Of a stretch of 64,000 bases of DNA, positions 18,744-28,859 are shown one piece after another. The stretch is from positions 702,215-766,214 of the forward strand of contig NZ_KB849655.1 in NCBI RefSeq assembly GCF_000368765.1, read 5' to 3'. Source of the stretch: Acinetobacter junii CIP 64.5. Lineage in GTDB: Bacteria; Pseudomonadota; Gammaproteobacteria; Pseudomonadales; Moraxellaceae. The notes below the pieces were generated by a model. The model was not told the origin of the DNA, did no database searches, and saw only the letters and a list, made by a program, of their open reading frames with translations. Both the position numbers and the translations under genes were made by a program. How positions within the stretch are numbered: the stretch's first letter is position 1; the number at the start of each line of letters is the position of its first letter.

Positions 18744-19475
18744 ATGCAATACAAAATCCACGTTATCGATGTTAAAAACAACCTAAAAAATTACATTTGG
18801 TTGTTAGAAGATACACGTACAAATGAAGTGATTGTTGTAGATCCAACAGAAGCGAAACTAGTCACGGATTTTTGTGAAACACATCAATTACACCTTAAAC
18901 AAATTTGGCTGACGCATTGGCATCCAGACCATACAAATGGCGTAGAAGGCTTGTTGGCTGAGCAAAACATTCTGGTTTATGGTCCGCGTGATGAACTCAG
19001 CAAAATTCCCTACCTTTCAAACCCTTTACAGCATGATTATCATTTTTTCTTTAATGATTTAAAAATTGAAGTGATTGCAACTCCTGGGCATACTTTAGGT
19101 CATATCACTTATTTTATTGAAGAAATAGATTCTTTGTTTTGTGGAGATACTTTGTTTGCAATGGGATGCGGTCGCTTATTTGAAGGTACTGCTGAGCAAA
19201 TGTATCATTCATTAAATAGATTGGCAGCTTTGCCTATTCAGACAAAAGTATATTGTACTCATGAATATACACTTTCGAATGCTGAATTTGCGTTAACCAT
19301 AGAACCTCACAATGTTGTTCTTCAAGAACGTTTCGAGCAAGTAAAAATGCTAAGAGAATCAGATCAAATCACCCTACCCTCTACGATAGAACTTGAGCTA
19401 GAAACCAATCCATTTTTACGCACAGAAAATGCTGAAGAGTTTGCTCGCATTCGCAGTCTGAAAGATCAATTTTAA
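18744..19475 (+). CDS. gloB: Hydroxyacylglutathione hydrolase (glyoxalase II)
   Basis: Metallo-beta-lactamase-fold enzyme that hydrolyses S-lactoylglutathione in methylglyoxal detoxification; 243 aa. The binuclear metal motif LTHWHPDHTNG (THxHxDH) is at about 55-65, with the downstream ligands in ATPGHTLGHITYF, FCGDTLFAMGCGRLFEGT (glyoxalase II signature) and CTHEYTLSN. The C-terminal helices with NPFLR are typical. Confidence 0.93.
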   Translation: MQYKIHVIDVKNNLKNYIWLLEDTRTNEVIVVDPTEAKLVTDFCETHQLHLKQIWLTHWHPDHTNGVEGLLAEQNILVYGPRDELSKIPYLSNPLQHDYHFFFNDLKIEVIATPGHTLGHITYFIEEIDSLFCGDTLFAMGCGRLFEGTAEQMYHSLNRLAALPIQTKVYCTHEYTLSNAEFALTIEPHNVVLQERFEQVKMLRESDQITLPSTIELELETNPFLRTENAEEFARIRSLKDQF

Positions 19476-19490
19476 AATTTTAGGTTAATC

Positions 19491-19542
19491 AATAATTTCA
19501 TTTTCCAACCTAACAACATTGTGGAAAATGAAATTATTTTTT
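19491..19542 (+). terminator. Terminator of gloB
   Basis: A perfect 17-bp stem (19491-19507 with 19522-19538, aataatttcattttcca and its complement) with a 14-nt loop is followed by T residues. Confidence 0.85.
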
Positions 19543-19771
19543 ACATATATTTTCACAGATTTATTGCTTTTCAGCTTATCAAATATCACTTCAATAATTT
19601 ATTTTCTCAATATAATACAATTATTTATTTTTTAATTCTCAAAAATTAGTATTAAAAATTTACTCTAGTTTTACATTATTTACATCTAGAAAAATAAATA
19701 TATGCAATCCCCCTTTAAAAAAAATTCATCAACCCCTATTAATGAATAATGATTCACATGGAGTACTGGTT

Positions 19772-19978
19772 ATGAAAAACAGAGTTGTTAAAGCAAAAAA
19801 TTTATTGGCTTTCCGTATTTGGTTAGAAAAATTAGGTTATTCGGTGAAAAATTTAGCAGACAATCGCGGGTTCACTTTCAGTTTTAAAAAAGAATACGGC
19901 TTGGTTACAGGTGACTTATCAGGAAATGCTTTAGCAATGCAACTCGGTGAAGAATTTGAAGACCATTTAAAAGCATAA
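19772..19978 (+). CDS. Small protein of unknown function
   Basis: A 68-aa basic N-terminal/acidic C-terminal protein (MKNRVVKAKNLLAFRIWLEK ... GEEFEDHLKA). ATG 19772 is preceded by GGAG at 19759-19762, 9 nt upstream, which favours it over an in-frame ATG at 19742. No family recognised; it looks soluble and compact. It stands between gloB and the SAH-riboswitch unit, followed by a perfect 11-bp dyad. Confidence 0.65.
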   Translation: MKNRVVKAKNLLAFRIWLEKLGYSVKNLADNRGFTFSFKKEYGLVTGDLSGNALAMQLGEEFEDHLKA

Positions 19979-19994
19979 TGTTCATACTAATTAT

Positions 19995-20024
19995 TTAGGG
20001 TTTCAAACGGACATGAAACCCTAA
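19995..20024. repeat. Inverted repeat after the small protein
   Basis: The perfect 11-bp arms ttagggtttca/tgaaaccctaa with an 8-nt loop lack a good T run on the plus strand, so it may be a processing or protective hairpin rather than a standard terminator. Confidence 0.6.
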
Positions 20025-20141
20025 AGCATAAAAGAGACCTAATCAAACTTTGCTTTTTTAATTTCAATCTCTCACTTTATAACCATCTCTCGAAAAAATA
20101 ACATTGGAACAAAACAGTTTTCCAAGTATTATAATGTCCTA

Positions 20142-20240
20142 GTCGAGGGATGCTGCGACATTTGATTTATGACTATAAATCACATGCCAGGCTCGACGAT
20201 CGGTTAAACATTCGTTTTAACCAACAACGGCATCCGCGAA
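20142..20240 (+). promoter_or_regulatory. S-adenosylhomocysteine (SAH) riboswitch
   Basis: Located directly before ahcY. P1 is gtcgag (20142-20147)/ctcgac (20192-20197). Conserved core residues are gaggga-tgctgcgac and gccaggctcg. A P2 hairpin gatttat/ataaatc (20164-20181), an extra hairpin ggttaaa (20202-20208)/tttaacc (20216-20222) and the conserved caacggcatcc follow; the pseudoknot is ggatgc (20148-20153) with gcatcc (20230-20235). This fits the SAH riboswitch consensus closely. In this class ligand binding raises expression so that accumulated SAH is removed. The ahcY ribosome site AGGAG is at 20266-20270. Confidence 0.93.
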
Positions 20241-20276
20241 CTGAATGATCAATACTATTTTTTCTAGGAGATCCTG

Positions 20277-21659
20277 ATGAACGCGGTGAATGCTTCATTT
20301 ACAGATTATAAAGTTGCTGATATTTCCCTTGCTGACTACGGTCGTAAAGAGATCAAACTTGCTGAAGCAGAAATGCCAGCTTTGATCGGCTTACGTAAGC
20401 GTTATGCAGCTGCTAAACCACTTGCTGGCGCTAAAATTTTGGGTTGTATTCATATGACAATCCAAACAGCAGTTCTTATTGAAACTTTGATTGAACTCGG
20501 TGCCGAAGTTCGTTGGACTTCATGTAACATCTTCTCAACACAAGACCACGCTGCTGCTGCAATTGCTGCTCGTGGTATTCCTGTTTTTGCTTGGAAAGGC
20601 GAAACTGAAGAAGAATATGTGTGGTGCTTAGAACAACAAATCAATGTGAACGGCAAGCCTTGGGATGCCAACATGATTTTGGACGATGGCGGTGACTTGA
20701 CTGCACTTGTTCATGACAAATACCCTGCTCTTTTAGAGCGCATCCACGGTATTACTGAAGAGACCACAACAGGCGTACAACGTTTGTTGGAAATGTGGAA
20801 AGATGGTTCTCTTAAAGTTCCTGCAATCAACGTCAATGACTCGATTACTAAGTCTAAAAACGACAACAAATATGGTTGCCGTCACTCATTAAATGATGCA
20901 ATCAAACGTGCAACTGATATGTTACTTTCTGGTCGCCGCGCTTTAGTGATTGGTTATGGTGATGTGGGTAAAGGTTCAGCTCAGTCTTTACGTCAAGAAG
21001 GCATGATTGTTCGTGTGACAGAAGTAGATCCTATCTGTGCAATGCAAGCATGTATGGATGGTTACGAGGTTGTTTCTCCATATAAAAATGGCGTTCAAAC
21101 TGGCAAGAAAGAAGATATTAATCAAGACTTGTTATCAAATACTGACCTTGTTGTCACAACTACTGGTAACTACCACGTATGTGATTCAGCAATGTTAGAC
21201 AGCTTAAAAGCTGGTGCTGTGGTATGTAACATCGGTCACTTTGATACTGAAATCGACACGGCATACTTACGTGGTTATAAATGGGTTGAAGTGAAGCCTC
21301 AAGTTCACCAAGTGTACCGCTCAGAAGATGAAAATAACTATCTCATCCTTTTATCTGAAGGTCGTTTAGTGAACCTTGGAAATGCAACAGGTCACCCATC
21401 ACGCGTTATGGATGGTTCTTTTGCAAACCAAGTGCTCGCGCAAATGCATCTTTTCGCTGAGAAATTTGCAGATTTACCAGCTGATCAAAAGCAAGCGGCG
21501 ATTCGTGTTGAAGTTCTTCCTAAGAAATTAGATGAAGAAGTCGCAGCGGCAATGGTTGCAGGCTTTGGTGGTGTAGTAACTCAATTAACTCAAGTTCAAG
21601 CTGATTATCTAGGTGTACCTGTTGAAGGCCCATTCAAATCTGACGCTTATAAATACTAA
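20277..21659 (+). CDS. ahcY: Adenosylhomocysteinase (SAH hydrolase)
   Basis: NAD-dependent hydrolase converting S-adenosylhomocysteine to homocysteine and adenosine, relieving product inhibition of methyltransferases; 460 aa. Family signatures are [42 protein letters not shown], the NAD site [17 protein letters not shown] and [10 protein letters not shown]. It ends FKSDAYKY, the conserved C-terminus. Controlled by the upstream SAH riboswitch; metF follows after a terminator. Confidence 0.97.
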   Translation: MNAVNASFTDYKVADISLADYGRKEIKLAEAEMPALIGLRKRYAAAKPLAGAKILGCIHMTIQTAVLIETLIELGAEVRWTSCNIFSTQDHAAAAIAARGIPVFAWKGETEEEYVWCLEQQINVNGKPWDANMILDDGGDLTALVHDKYPALLERIHGITEETTTGVQRLLEMWKDGSLKVPAINVNDSITKSKNDNKYGCRHSLNDAIKRATDMLLSGRRALVIGYGDVGKGSAQSLRQEGMIVRVTEVDPICAMQACMDGYEVVSPYKNGVQTGKKEDINQDLLSNTDLVVTTTGNYHVCDSAMLDSLKAGAVVCNIGHFDTEIDTAYLRGYKWVEVKPQVHQVYRSEDENNYLILLSEGRLVNLGNATGHPSRVMDGSFANQVLAQMHLFAEKFADLPADQKQAAIRVEVLPKKLDEEVAAAMVAGFGGVVTQLTQVQADYLGVPVEGPFKSDAYKY

Positions 21660-21666
21660 GACAATT

Positions 21667-21698
21667 AGGGCAGACGTTTCACGGACTGCCCTTTTTTA
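21667..21698 (+). terminator. Terminator of ahcY
   Basis: The stem agggcag/ctgccct with a 12-nt loop is followed by six T. Confidence 0.85.
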
Positions 21699-21733
21699 TA
21701 AAATCTTCTCAGTAATTTATAAAAGGATTTGAA

Positions 21734-22570
21734 ATGACGAAACGAGTGCCTATTTCTTTCGAGTTTTTCCCACCGAAAACTGATGCTGGTGCAGAAAAAT
21801 TACGTGTTGTTCATCAAGAGTTACAACTTCTCAACCCTGAGTTTTTTTCTATTACTTATGGTGCTGGTGGCTCAACCCGTGAACGCACTTTGGCAGCGAT
21901 TAATGATTTTAATGGTAAGGGCACACCAGTTGCACCTCACCTTTCATGTATTGGTGACGACAAAGCACGTATTGCTGAACTTCTTGATCTTTACAAATCA
22001 CAAGGAATTGACCGCATCGTTGCACTAAGAGGTGACTTGCCTTCTGGTCAGGTTGGCTTAGGTGAACTTCCGTATGCTCAAGACTTAGTTCGATTCATAC
22101 GCGAACATTCAGGTGATCATTTCCATATCGAAGTTGCTGCGTATCCTGAAATGCATCCACAAGCTGAAAGTTTTGATGCAGACATCCAACGGTTCGTCGA
22201 AAAAGTACAAGCTGGCGCAAATGCAGGAATTACCCAATTCTTCTTTAATCCTGATGCATATTTCTATTTCATCGAACGCTTAGCGAAATCAGGAATTAAT
22301 ATTCCTATCGCACCGGGTATTATGCCGATCACAAATGCAAGCAACTTGATTCGTTTTGCGGATGGTACAGGTGCAGAAATCCCACGTTGGATTCGCAAGC
22401 AACTTGCAGCTTATGGTGATGACAGCGCAAGCATTAAAGCATTTGGTCACGAAGTCATCGTTAACCTTTGTGAACGCTTAATTGCTGGTGGAGCACCTAC
22501 GCTACATTTTTACTCAATGAACCAAACTGAACCAACCCGACAACTTGTTGTTGATTTAGGTTTAAACTAA
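21734..22570 (+). CDS. metF: 5,10-methylenetetrahydrofolate reductase MetF
   Basis: FAD enzyme that supplies 5-methyl-THF for methionine synthesis from homocysteine; 278 aa (family ~290). Visible motifs are ISFEFFPPKTDAGAEKL, SITYGAGGSTRERT, PHLSCIG, RIVALRGDLP, the QFFFNPDAYFYF segment and PGIMPI. AAGGATTTGAA precedes ATG 21734. It follows ahcY, matching the methyl-cycle theme, and is 22 bp from rsmE. Confidence 0.95.
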   Translation: MTKRVPISFEFFPPKTDAGAEKLRVVHQELQLLNPEFFSITYGAGGSTRERTLAAINDFNGKGTPVAPHLSCIGDDKARIAELLDLYKSQGIDRIVALRGDLPSGQVGLGELPYAQDLVRFIREHSGDHFHIEVAAYPEMHPQAESFDADIQRFVEKVQAGANAGITQFFFNPDAYFYFIERLAKSGINIPIAPGIMPITNASNLIRFADGTGAEIPRWIRKQLAAYGDDSASIKAFGHEVIVNLCERLIAGGAPTLHFYSMNQTEPTRQLVVDLGLN

Positions 22571-22592
22571 TTTCTACGAGCACGACCCAAGC

Positions 22593-23312
22593 ATGAATCG
22601 TTTTTATATCGAAACTGAATTAAATACTGGCAACACGATTGAATTAACTGAGTCAGTATTTCATCATTGGGTTCGTGTACTTCGTGCGAAAGTACAAGAA
22701 AAAGCCATCTTTTTTAATGGAAAAGGTGGTGAATATCGTGTAACGCTAACTGAAATTAACAAGAAAAATGCTTTCGTATCTGTTGATCATTTTGAAGCAA
22801 TCGATCGAACTGCACCATTCAAGGTGATTTTGGGTCAAGTGATGAGCAAAGGTGATCGCATGGATTATGCGATTCAAAAAGCAACTGAACTTGGTGTGAC
22901 AACGATTCAATTATTAACAAGTGATCGTTGTGAAATGCGTCTTAAATATGACCGTGATCAAAAGAAATTAGACCATTGGCAATCAGTTGCAGTCGCAGCC
23001 TGTGAACAATGTGGAATGAATATTGTGCCTAAAGTTTTAGCTCCAATTTCAATCGAGGAATGGATTCAAACAGATCTGCCAATATCGCGTTTTGTAATGG
23101 CGCCGAACAAAGATCAGAAAAATGTATTACTAGATGCACAACCAGAACTCGCTTTATTGATTGGCCCAGAAGGTGGTCTGAGTGAATCAGAAATTGGGCT
23201 ATCGAATCAACATGGATTTGTAAATTGGTGTATCGGAGATCGTGTTCTAAGGACAGAAACAGCTCCGGTTGTGGCTTTATCAATTTTAAATTATCACTTT
23301 GCTAGCAATTGA
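22593..23312 (+). CDS. rsmE: 16S rRNA m3U1498 methyltransferase RsmE
   Basis: SPOUT-class methyltransferase, 239 aa. The N-terminal PUA-like part is FHHWVRVLRAKVQEKAIFF. The knot-forming C-terminal part has QKATELGV, SDRCEMR, LLIGPEGGLSESEI and GDRVLRTETAPVVALSIL, all family hallmarks. It probably shares a transcript with metF. Confidence 0.93.
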   Translation: MNRFYIETELNTGNTIELTESVFHHWVRVLRAKVQEKAIFFNGKGGEYRVTLTEINKKNAFVSVDHFEAIDRTAPFKVILGQVMSKGDRMDYAIQKATELGVTTIQLLTSDRCEMRLKYDRDQKKLDHWQSVAVAACEQCGMNIVPKVLAPISIEEWIQTDLPISRFVMAPNKDQKNVLLDAQPELALLIGPEGGLSESEIGLSNQHGFVNWCIGDRVLRTETAPVVALSILNYHFASN

Positions 23313-23428
23313 TTCATTTCATTTGCTTTCAGTTGTCTTTAGCGTTAATTTAAAACAAAACTCTATAGTGTTTACAAAAAAATAAAGACTGTGAACACTG
23401 ATAAAAAACGAAAAGGATTATTCTTTAT

Positions 23429-26305
23429 ATGTCAGGGGTTCTGGAAAAAAATTTGCCACAATTTATATATACGGATCAGATTAATTATCCTAACCATATA
23501 CGTCTATTTGTTGTAAGCGTAATCTTCATTATTTTAATCGATTATTTTTTATTCGGTTTTTTCTATTCATTTGATTTAAACATCTTCTCTATTTGGACGA
23601 TAAGTTCACTAATTGTATTAAGTATTTTTTTAATTATCTGCAACTTCTCGCTTAAACATTACACATCTGTTCGTCATGCTAAAAAAACCAATCTGACTTT
23701 TCAACTGATTTGTCTTTGTATAGGTAGCTTAATGGGTGTAGGCACTGTGGTTATTAGCCAACTGCTTATTAAAGATGTTCCCCATCTCTCACATTCTCAC
23801 ATTCTCACATTAACTGCACTACTCCTCACATCATCACACATTATTTCGCTGACCTTTTTAACACAGCATATTCGCTATTTTTTCTTGTTTTTTATTCCTA
23901 GTGTTCTCCCTCTTGTTCTTTCTCAAATTATAAATAGAGACCAAGAACATACTTTGTTTTATGTAGCCTATTATTTTTCTTTTGTTGCAACTTTATTATG
24001 TGCACATGCAACGTTCAAAATTCATAAACGTTTCTTTCAAGTCCTTGAAAAAAATAAGCAACTGATAGATGTTGCAGAACAACATAACCAATGGACTGAA
24101 GAGCTATGCCAACAATTGCAGCGAGAAGTAAATAAATCTAAAGATATCGAGGCACAACTGCAATTCAATAACCATTTATTGGAACAGAAAGTACGTGAAC
24201 GGACATACGATCTTACTAAGATGAATGAGCGACTCGAAGAGCATCGTCAAAATTTAGCATTTGCGCATGAAACTGCTGGAATCCGTCCATGGGAATGGAA
24301 TCTTGAAAAGAATACGGTTGGTGTAACAAATTCTCACCAAAAAGAAGTGACACGCAATTCAGAGAATCATTACGAACTATTGAGTAAAATCGTTCATCCT
24401 GATGATGCTGAACGTGTAAAAAATACGATATATAGTCATTTGTGTGGCCAAACCAAACGTTATGAAGAAACCTTCAGAATAAAACGTTCGAATGGTGATT
24501 GGAGTTGGATTCATGATGTTGGTCAAGTGATTCAGCGAAATCCAAAAGACGGTACACCACTAAGAATGGTTGGTATTCATCGAGACATTAATCAAGAAAA
24601 GAAAGATCAAGAACGACTAAAATTAGCCGCAAGTGTTTTTGAACAAGCATCCGAAGGTATTTTTATTCTAGATGAAAACTTTAACTATCTTGAAGTCAAT
24701 CCAAAATATGAACAACTTACTGGTTTAGACAAACAATATATTTTGAATAAACATTTATTCGAAATCACAAAACAGACTAAACAACATCACTTAAATTTTC
24801 ATCTCTCTATTCTCGATACTTTACATGAAGAATTTGAATATGAAGGAGAGTTCCAAGAAACCTATCTATCTGAAAAATCTTGTTTTCTTTGGATACACAT
24901 CAATGCAGTTAAAGATGAGTCTGATCGAGTATTAAATTATATCGGTATCGTTTCAGATCAAAGTGAACGTAAACACCAAGAACAACGCTTATCATATTTA
25001 ACCAATTATGACACTTTAACTGATCTACCAAATCGCTTTTATTACCATCAACAACTCCATCAATACTTGGTAAATGAAGCATCGATTCAGCATCTAGCCG
25101 TCATTCGCTTAAATATAGATCGATTCCGTGCATTAAATGAATTATTAAGTAATCAAGCTGGTAATGAGCTTTTAAAACAAGTTGCACAACGCCTACGAAT
25201 CAGCAATATAGATGCATTATTGGTCGCTCATTTAAGTGCTGATGATTTTGCAATCATCTATGAAATATCCCCTTTGCACCCTCCAATTCATCAAATTTGC
25301 AATAATATCGTGGAAGCCTTTAGCAAACCTTTCTACATTGCCGATCAAGAACATGTGGTTAGTATCTCGATTGGTGTTGCAATTTACCCTGAGCATGGAC
25401 GTCAAGTAGATAATTTAAATACTCATGCAGAACAAGCACTCACAGAAGCCAAACGTTTAGGTGGAAATACCATCCGTTATTACTCAAGCGAACGCACAAA
25501 CTTTGTGGCTAAGCATACGGATTTGGAACTTGATCTAAGAAAAGCAATTCAAAATAAAGAACTTGTGGTGTATTACCAACCAAAAATAAATACTCAAAAT
25601 TCCAATATTACAGGTTTTGAAGCTCTGATTCGTTGGAAGCATCCAACAAAAGGCTTAATCATGCCTGATATCTTTATTCCACTTGCTGAAAGTACAAGTC
25701 TAATTTCTGATATTGGTCGTTTTGTACTTTATGAAGCGGCACGTCAACTTCAAGTTTGGCAAAAACTTGGCTTTGTGCACATACACGTTGCTGTAAACAT
25801 TGTGGCTCAACAAATCTTACGGGGACAATTGCTTCAAGATATTGATGCTGTGTTAGATCAATACTCAATTGGTGGGGAAAATCTTGAATTAGAAATCACT
25901 GAATCTGCGTTTTTAGAAAATACTGAAAACGTAAAAATGGTGCTTTGTGCACTCAAAGAACGCAATATTTCAATTGCATTAGATGACTTCGGGACTGGTT
26001 ATTCTTCACTCGCCTACCTAACCGAATATCCAATTGACATTTTAAAAATTGACCGTGCATTCATTTCAAAAATTGGTGATCCAAAGCAAGATGCGATAGT
26101 TAATGCCATGATTGCCATGGGTAAAACCATTGGCTTAAAAGTTGTTGCTGAAGGTGTAGAAACTGAACAGCAACGTGACTACTTGAAGCGACAAAATTGT
26201 GACATATTACAGGGTTACTTATTTGCGAAACCTTTAACTGCTTCGGATGCTACAGACTACTTGCAACAACACATGAGAATGTCAACCGCGAGATATTCCA
26301 TATAA
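23429..26305 (+). CDS. Membrane PAS-GGDEF-EAL protein, probable c-di-GMP phosphodiesterase
   Basis: A 958-aa signalling protein. About six transmembrane helices fill residues ~25-195, followed by a coiled coil (~200-270), two PAS/PAC domains (~285-385 with RMVGIHRDINQEKK; ~395-510 with YIGIVSDQSERKHQE), a GGDEF domain (~520-680) and an EAL domain (~700-945). The GGDEF signature reads SADDF, lacking the two glycines, so cyclase activity is unlikely. The EAL part is intact: FEALIRW, ESAFLEN, DDFGTGYSSLAYL, KIDRAFI, VVAEGVETE. It therefore probably degrades c-di-GMP in response to a membrane or PAS-sensed signal. Confidence 0.92.
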   Translation: MSGVLEKNLPQFIYTDQINYPNHIRLFVVSVIFIILIDYFLFGFFYSFDLNIFSIWTISSLIVLSIFLIICNFSLKHYTSVRHAKKTNLTFQLICLCIGSLMGVGTVVISQLLIKDVPHLSHSHILTLTALLLTSSHIISLTFLTQHIRYFFLFFIPSVLPLVLSQIINRDQEHTLFYVAYYFSFVATLLCAHATFKIHKRFFQVLEKNKQLIDVAEQHNQWTEELCQQLQREVNKSKDIEAQLQFNNHLLEQKVRERTYDLTKMNERLEEHRQNLAFAHETAGIRPWEWNLEKNTVGVTNSHQKEVTRNSENHYELLSKIVHPDDAERVKNTIYSHLCGQTKRYEETFRIKRSNGDWSWIHDVGQVIQRNPKDGTPLRMVGIHRDINQEKKDQERLKLAASVFEQASEGIFILDENFNYLEVNPKYEQLTGLDKQYILNKHLFEITKQTKQHHLNFHLSILDTLHEEFEYEGEFQETYLSEKSCFLWIHINAVKDESDRVLNYIGIVSDQSERKHQEQRLSYLTNYDTLTDLPNRFYYHQQLHQYLVNEASIQHLAVIRLNIDRFRALNELLSNQAGNELLKQVAQRLRISNIDALLVAHLSADDFAIIYEISPLHPPIHQICNNIVEAFSKPFYIADQEHVVSISIGVAIYPEHGRQVDNLNTHAEQALTEAKRLGGNTIRYYSSERTNFVAKHTDLELDLRKAIQNKELVVYYQPKINTQNSNITGFEALIRWKHPTKGLIMPDIFIPLAESTSLISDIGRFVLYEAARQLQVWQKLGFVHIHVAVNIVAQQILRGQLLQDIDAVLDQYSIGGENLELEITESAFLENTENVKMVLCALKERNISIALDDFGTGYSSLAYLTEYPIDILKIDRAFISKIGDPKQDAIVNAMIAMGKTIGLKVVAEGVETEQQRDYLKRQNCDILQGYLFAKPLTASDATDYLQQHMRMSTARYSI

Positions 26306-26446
26306 CATTACAATTCGAGCTTTTTGAATGTTTATTTTGATCAAAAAATAAATTGTCAATAAGCACATACGTTCAGTGAAAATAAGCTATTTTGACTGGG
26401 CGAATGCGTGAACTAGTGCTATATTCTTGTGCACTTATCTTAATAT

Positions 26447-26473
26447 AATAATCAGACATATATCCTGATTATT
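26447..26473. repeat. Hairpin in the maeB leader
   Basis: The 9-bp inverted repeat aataatcag/ctgattatt with a 9-nt loop lies 21 bp before maeB. It has no T tail, so it is not a simple terminator; it could be an operator or a leader hairpin. Confidence 0.5.
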
Positions 26474-26494
26474 ATCGGAACAATCGAGACTCAG

Positions 26495-28765
26495 ATGGAC
26501 GATCAATCTTTAAAACAAGCCGCTTTGTATTACCATGAATTTCCAACCCCAGGAAAAATCAGTGTGACACCTAGCAAGCAGCTCGTTAACCAACGAGATT
26601 TAGCGCTTGCATATTCTCCTGGTGTTGCTGCTCCATGTTTGGAAATCGAACGTGACCCTTCTGCTGCTGCGAAATACACAGCTCGCGGAAACCTAGTCGC
26701 AGTCGTGAGTAATGGTACCGCCGTGCTTGGTTTGGGTAATATTGGTCCTCTTGCCTCTAAACCTGTAATGGAAGGTAAAGGCGTTTTATTCAAGAAGTTT
26801 GCTGGCGTTGATGTTTTCGACATCGAAATCGCTGAAAATGATCCAGATAAAATCGTCGATATCGTTGCATCTCTTGAACCAACATTTGGTGGTATCAATC
26901 TAGAAGATATCAAAGCACCTGAATGTTTCTATATCGAGAAAAAATTACGCGAACGCATGAAAATTCCTGTGTTCCATGATGACCAACACGGTACAAGTAT
27001 TATTGTTGGTTCTGCACTTCTAAATGCATTGCAAATCGTAAATAAAAAAATCGAAGATATTAAAATTGTCGCTTCAGGTGCGGGTGCAGCTGCCCTCTCT
27101 TGTTTAGATTTATTGTGTGCACTCGGTGTAAATAAACAAAATATCATCGTGGCTGACTCTCGTGGTTTACTCACAACTTCACGTGATGGTCTAGATGAAT
27201 CAAAGAAACGTTATGTACAAGACATTCAAGCAACGCAATTACATGAAGTAATGGCTGGCGCTGATATGTTCTTAGGTCTTTCAGCAGCTGGCATTTTAAC
27301 CAAAGAAATGGTTAAAGAAATGGCTGAAAACCCAATTATCTTTGCTTTAGCCAACCCAGATCCAGAAATCTTACCAGAGCATGCTCACGAAGTTCGTCCT
27401 GATGTTATTATGGCGACTGGTCGTTCAGACTATCCAAACCAAGTTAATAATGCGCTTTGTTTCCCATATATCTTCCGTGGTGCACTAGACGTCGGTGCAA
27501 CTACAATTAATGAAGAAATGAAGATCGCATGTGTACATGCAATCGCTCGCATGGCTCATATTGAAGCAGATGCTGCAACGTATGGCGAGAAATCAGCTTC
27601 ATTTGGTCGTAATTATTTAATTCCTCGCCCACTTGATCAACGCTTGATTCTTGAAATTGCACCAGCAGTTGCTAAAGCAGCGATGGATTCAGGTGTAGCA
27701 ACTCGTCCTATCGAAGATTTCTCAGCTTACCGTCAGCGTCTTTCTGAGTTTGTATACAACTCAGCATTCTTGATGAAGCCTATTTTCTCTCAAGCTAAAT
27801 CTGATCCTAAACGCATTGCTTATGCTGAAGGTGAAGACGAACGCGTATTACGTGCAGTACAAATCGTTGTTGATGAAGGTCTTGCTAAACCAATCCTGAT
27901 TGGTCGTACAACTGTGATCGAAGCGAATATCAAGAAATTAGGCTTACGCTTACAACATGGCGTAAACATTGAAATCGCAGATCAAGAACAAAACCCTTTA
28001 TATGAAGAGTTCTGGAAAGACTATTATCAAACAATGCAGCGCAAAGGTGTAACAGTTGAGTATGCTCAGCGTGAAGCACGTCGTCGCTCAACACTAATCG
28101 CAGCATTGATGGTGAAGTTTGGCAAAGCTGATGGTATGTTGTGTGGTACTTACTCAAGCTACGATATCCATTTAGATTTCGTTAAAAATGTCATTGGACT
28201 AAAAGAAGGTCGCAGTACATTCTTTACTTTAAATGCGCTTATGCTTGAAGATCGCAACTTATTTATTGCTGACACCTATGTAAATACTAACCCTACTGCT
28301 GAACAGCTTGCTGAAATGACAATTTTAGCTGCTGAAGAAGTTCGTCGCTTTGGTATGACACCTCGTGTTGCTCTGCTTTCTCACTCTAGTTTTGGTAGCG
28401 ATCAGTTTGACCCAAGTGCTCAAAAGATGCGTGAAGTCTTCCGTTTACTTTCAGAACAAGCTCCTGAGCTTGAAGTTGAAGGTGAAATGCATGGTGATGC
28501 AGCATTAGACGACAATATTCGTCATTTTGCATTCCCGAACTCACGTTTTAAAGGTTCAGCAAATCTTTTGATCATGCCTAATCTTGATGCAGCGAATATT
28601 TCATTTAACCTCTTAAAAGCAACTTCTGGTAACAACGTTACTATTGGTCCTATTTTATTAGGTGCTGCTAAGCCAGTTCATATCTTAACCCCAACGGCAA
28701 CAACACGTCGTTTAGTTAATATGACAGCATTGACGGTTGCAGAAATTCAGCAAAGTCAAAACTGA
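26495..28765 (+). CDS. maeB: NADP-dependent malic enzyme MaeB
   Basis: Oxidative decarboxylation of malate to pyruvate, supplying NADPH. The 756-aa protein has the long architecture: an N-terminal malic enzyme (to ~430; [63 protein letters not shown]) and a C-terminal phosphotransacetylase-like domain ([20 protein letters not shown] ... [14 protein letters not shown]) that regulates activity in homologues. Single-gene unit. Confidence 0.96.
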   Translation: MDDQSLKQAALYYHEFPTPGKISVTPSKQLVNQRDLALAYSPGVAAPCLEIERDPSAAAKYTARGNLVAVVSNGTAVLGLGNIGPLASKPVMEGKGVLFKKFAGVDVFDIEIAENDPDKIVDIVASLEPTFGGINLEDIKAPECFYIEKKLRERMKIPVFHDDQHGTSIIVGSALLNALQIVNKKIEDIKIVASGAGAAALSCLDLLCALGVNKQNIIVADSRGLLTTSRDGLDESKKRYVQDIQATQLHEVMAGADMFLGLSAAGILTKEMVKEMAENPIIFALANPDPEILPEHAHEVRPDVIMATGRSDYPNQVNNALCFPYIFRGALDVGATTINEEMKIACVHAIARMAHIEADAATYGEKSASFGRNYLIPRPLDQRLILEIAPAVAKAAMDSGVATRPIEDFSAYRQRLSEFVYNSAFLMKPIFSQAKSDPKRIAYAEGEDERVLRAVQIVVDEGLAKPILIGRTTVIEANIKKLGLRLQHGVNIEIADQEQNPLYEEFWKDYYQTMQRKGVTVEYAQREARRRSTLIAALMVKFGKADGMLCGTYSSYDIHLDFVKNVIGLKEGRSTFFTLNALMLEDRNLFIADTYVNTNPTAEQLAEMTILAAEEVRRFGMTPRVALLSHSSFGSDQFDPSAQKMREVFRLLSEQAPELEVEGEMHGDAALDDNIRHFAFPNSRFKGSANLLIMPNLDAANISFNLLKATSGNNVTIGPILLGAAKPVHILTPTATTRRLVNMTALTVAEIQQSQN

Positions 28766-28812
28766 TTATCTTAAGCAGAGCTTTTCGAGAAAAGCTTCGC
28801 TTAATGCTTGAG

Positions 28813-28857
28813 AAAACCTCTATTCTGTTGCATGATTGTGTGAAGAATAGAGGTTTT
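28813..28857 (+). promoter_or_regulatory. Long hairpin that buries the cca ribosome binding site
   Basis: A 14-bp perfect stem, aaaacctctattct (28813-28826) with agaatagaggtttt (28844-28857), encloses a 17-nt loop. The 3' arm contains AGAGG (28849-28853), the only Shine-Dalgarno-like sequence before ATG 28860, and runs into six T. The element is thus both terminator-like and able to hide the cca start. Another dyad, ttaagc..gcttaa, lies just upstream (28771-28804). Confidence 0.75.
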
Positions 28858-28859
28858 TT

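Noticed and set aside
19995..20024. Perfect dyad as a standard terminator
   Set aside because: No T run follows on either strand; kept only as an inverted repeat.
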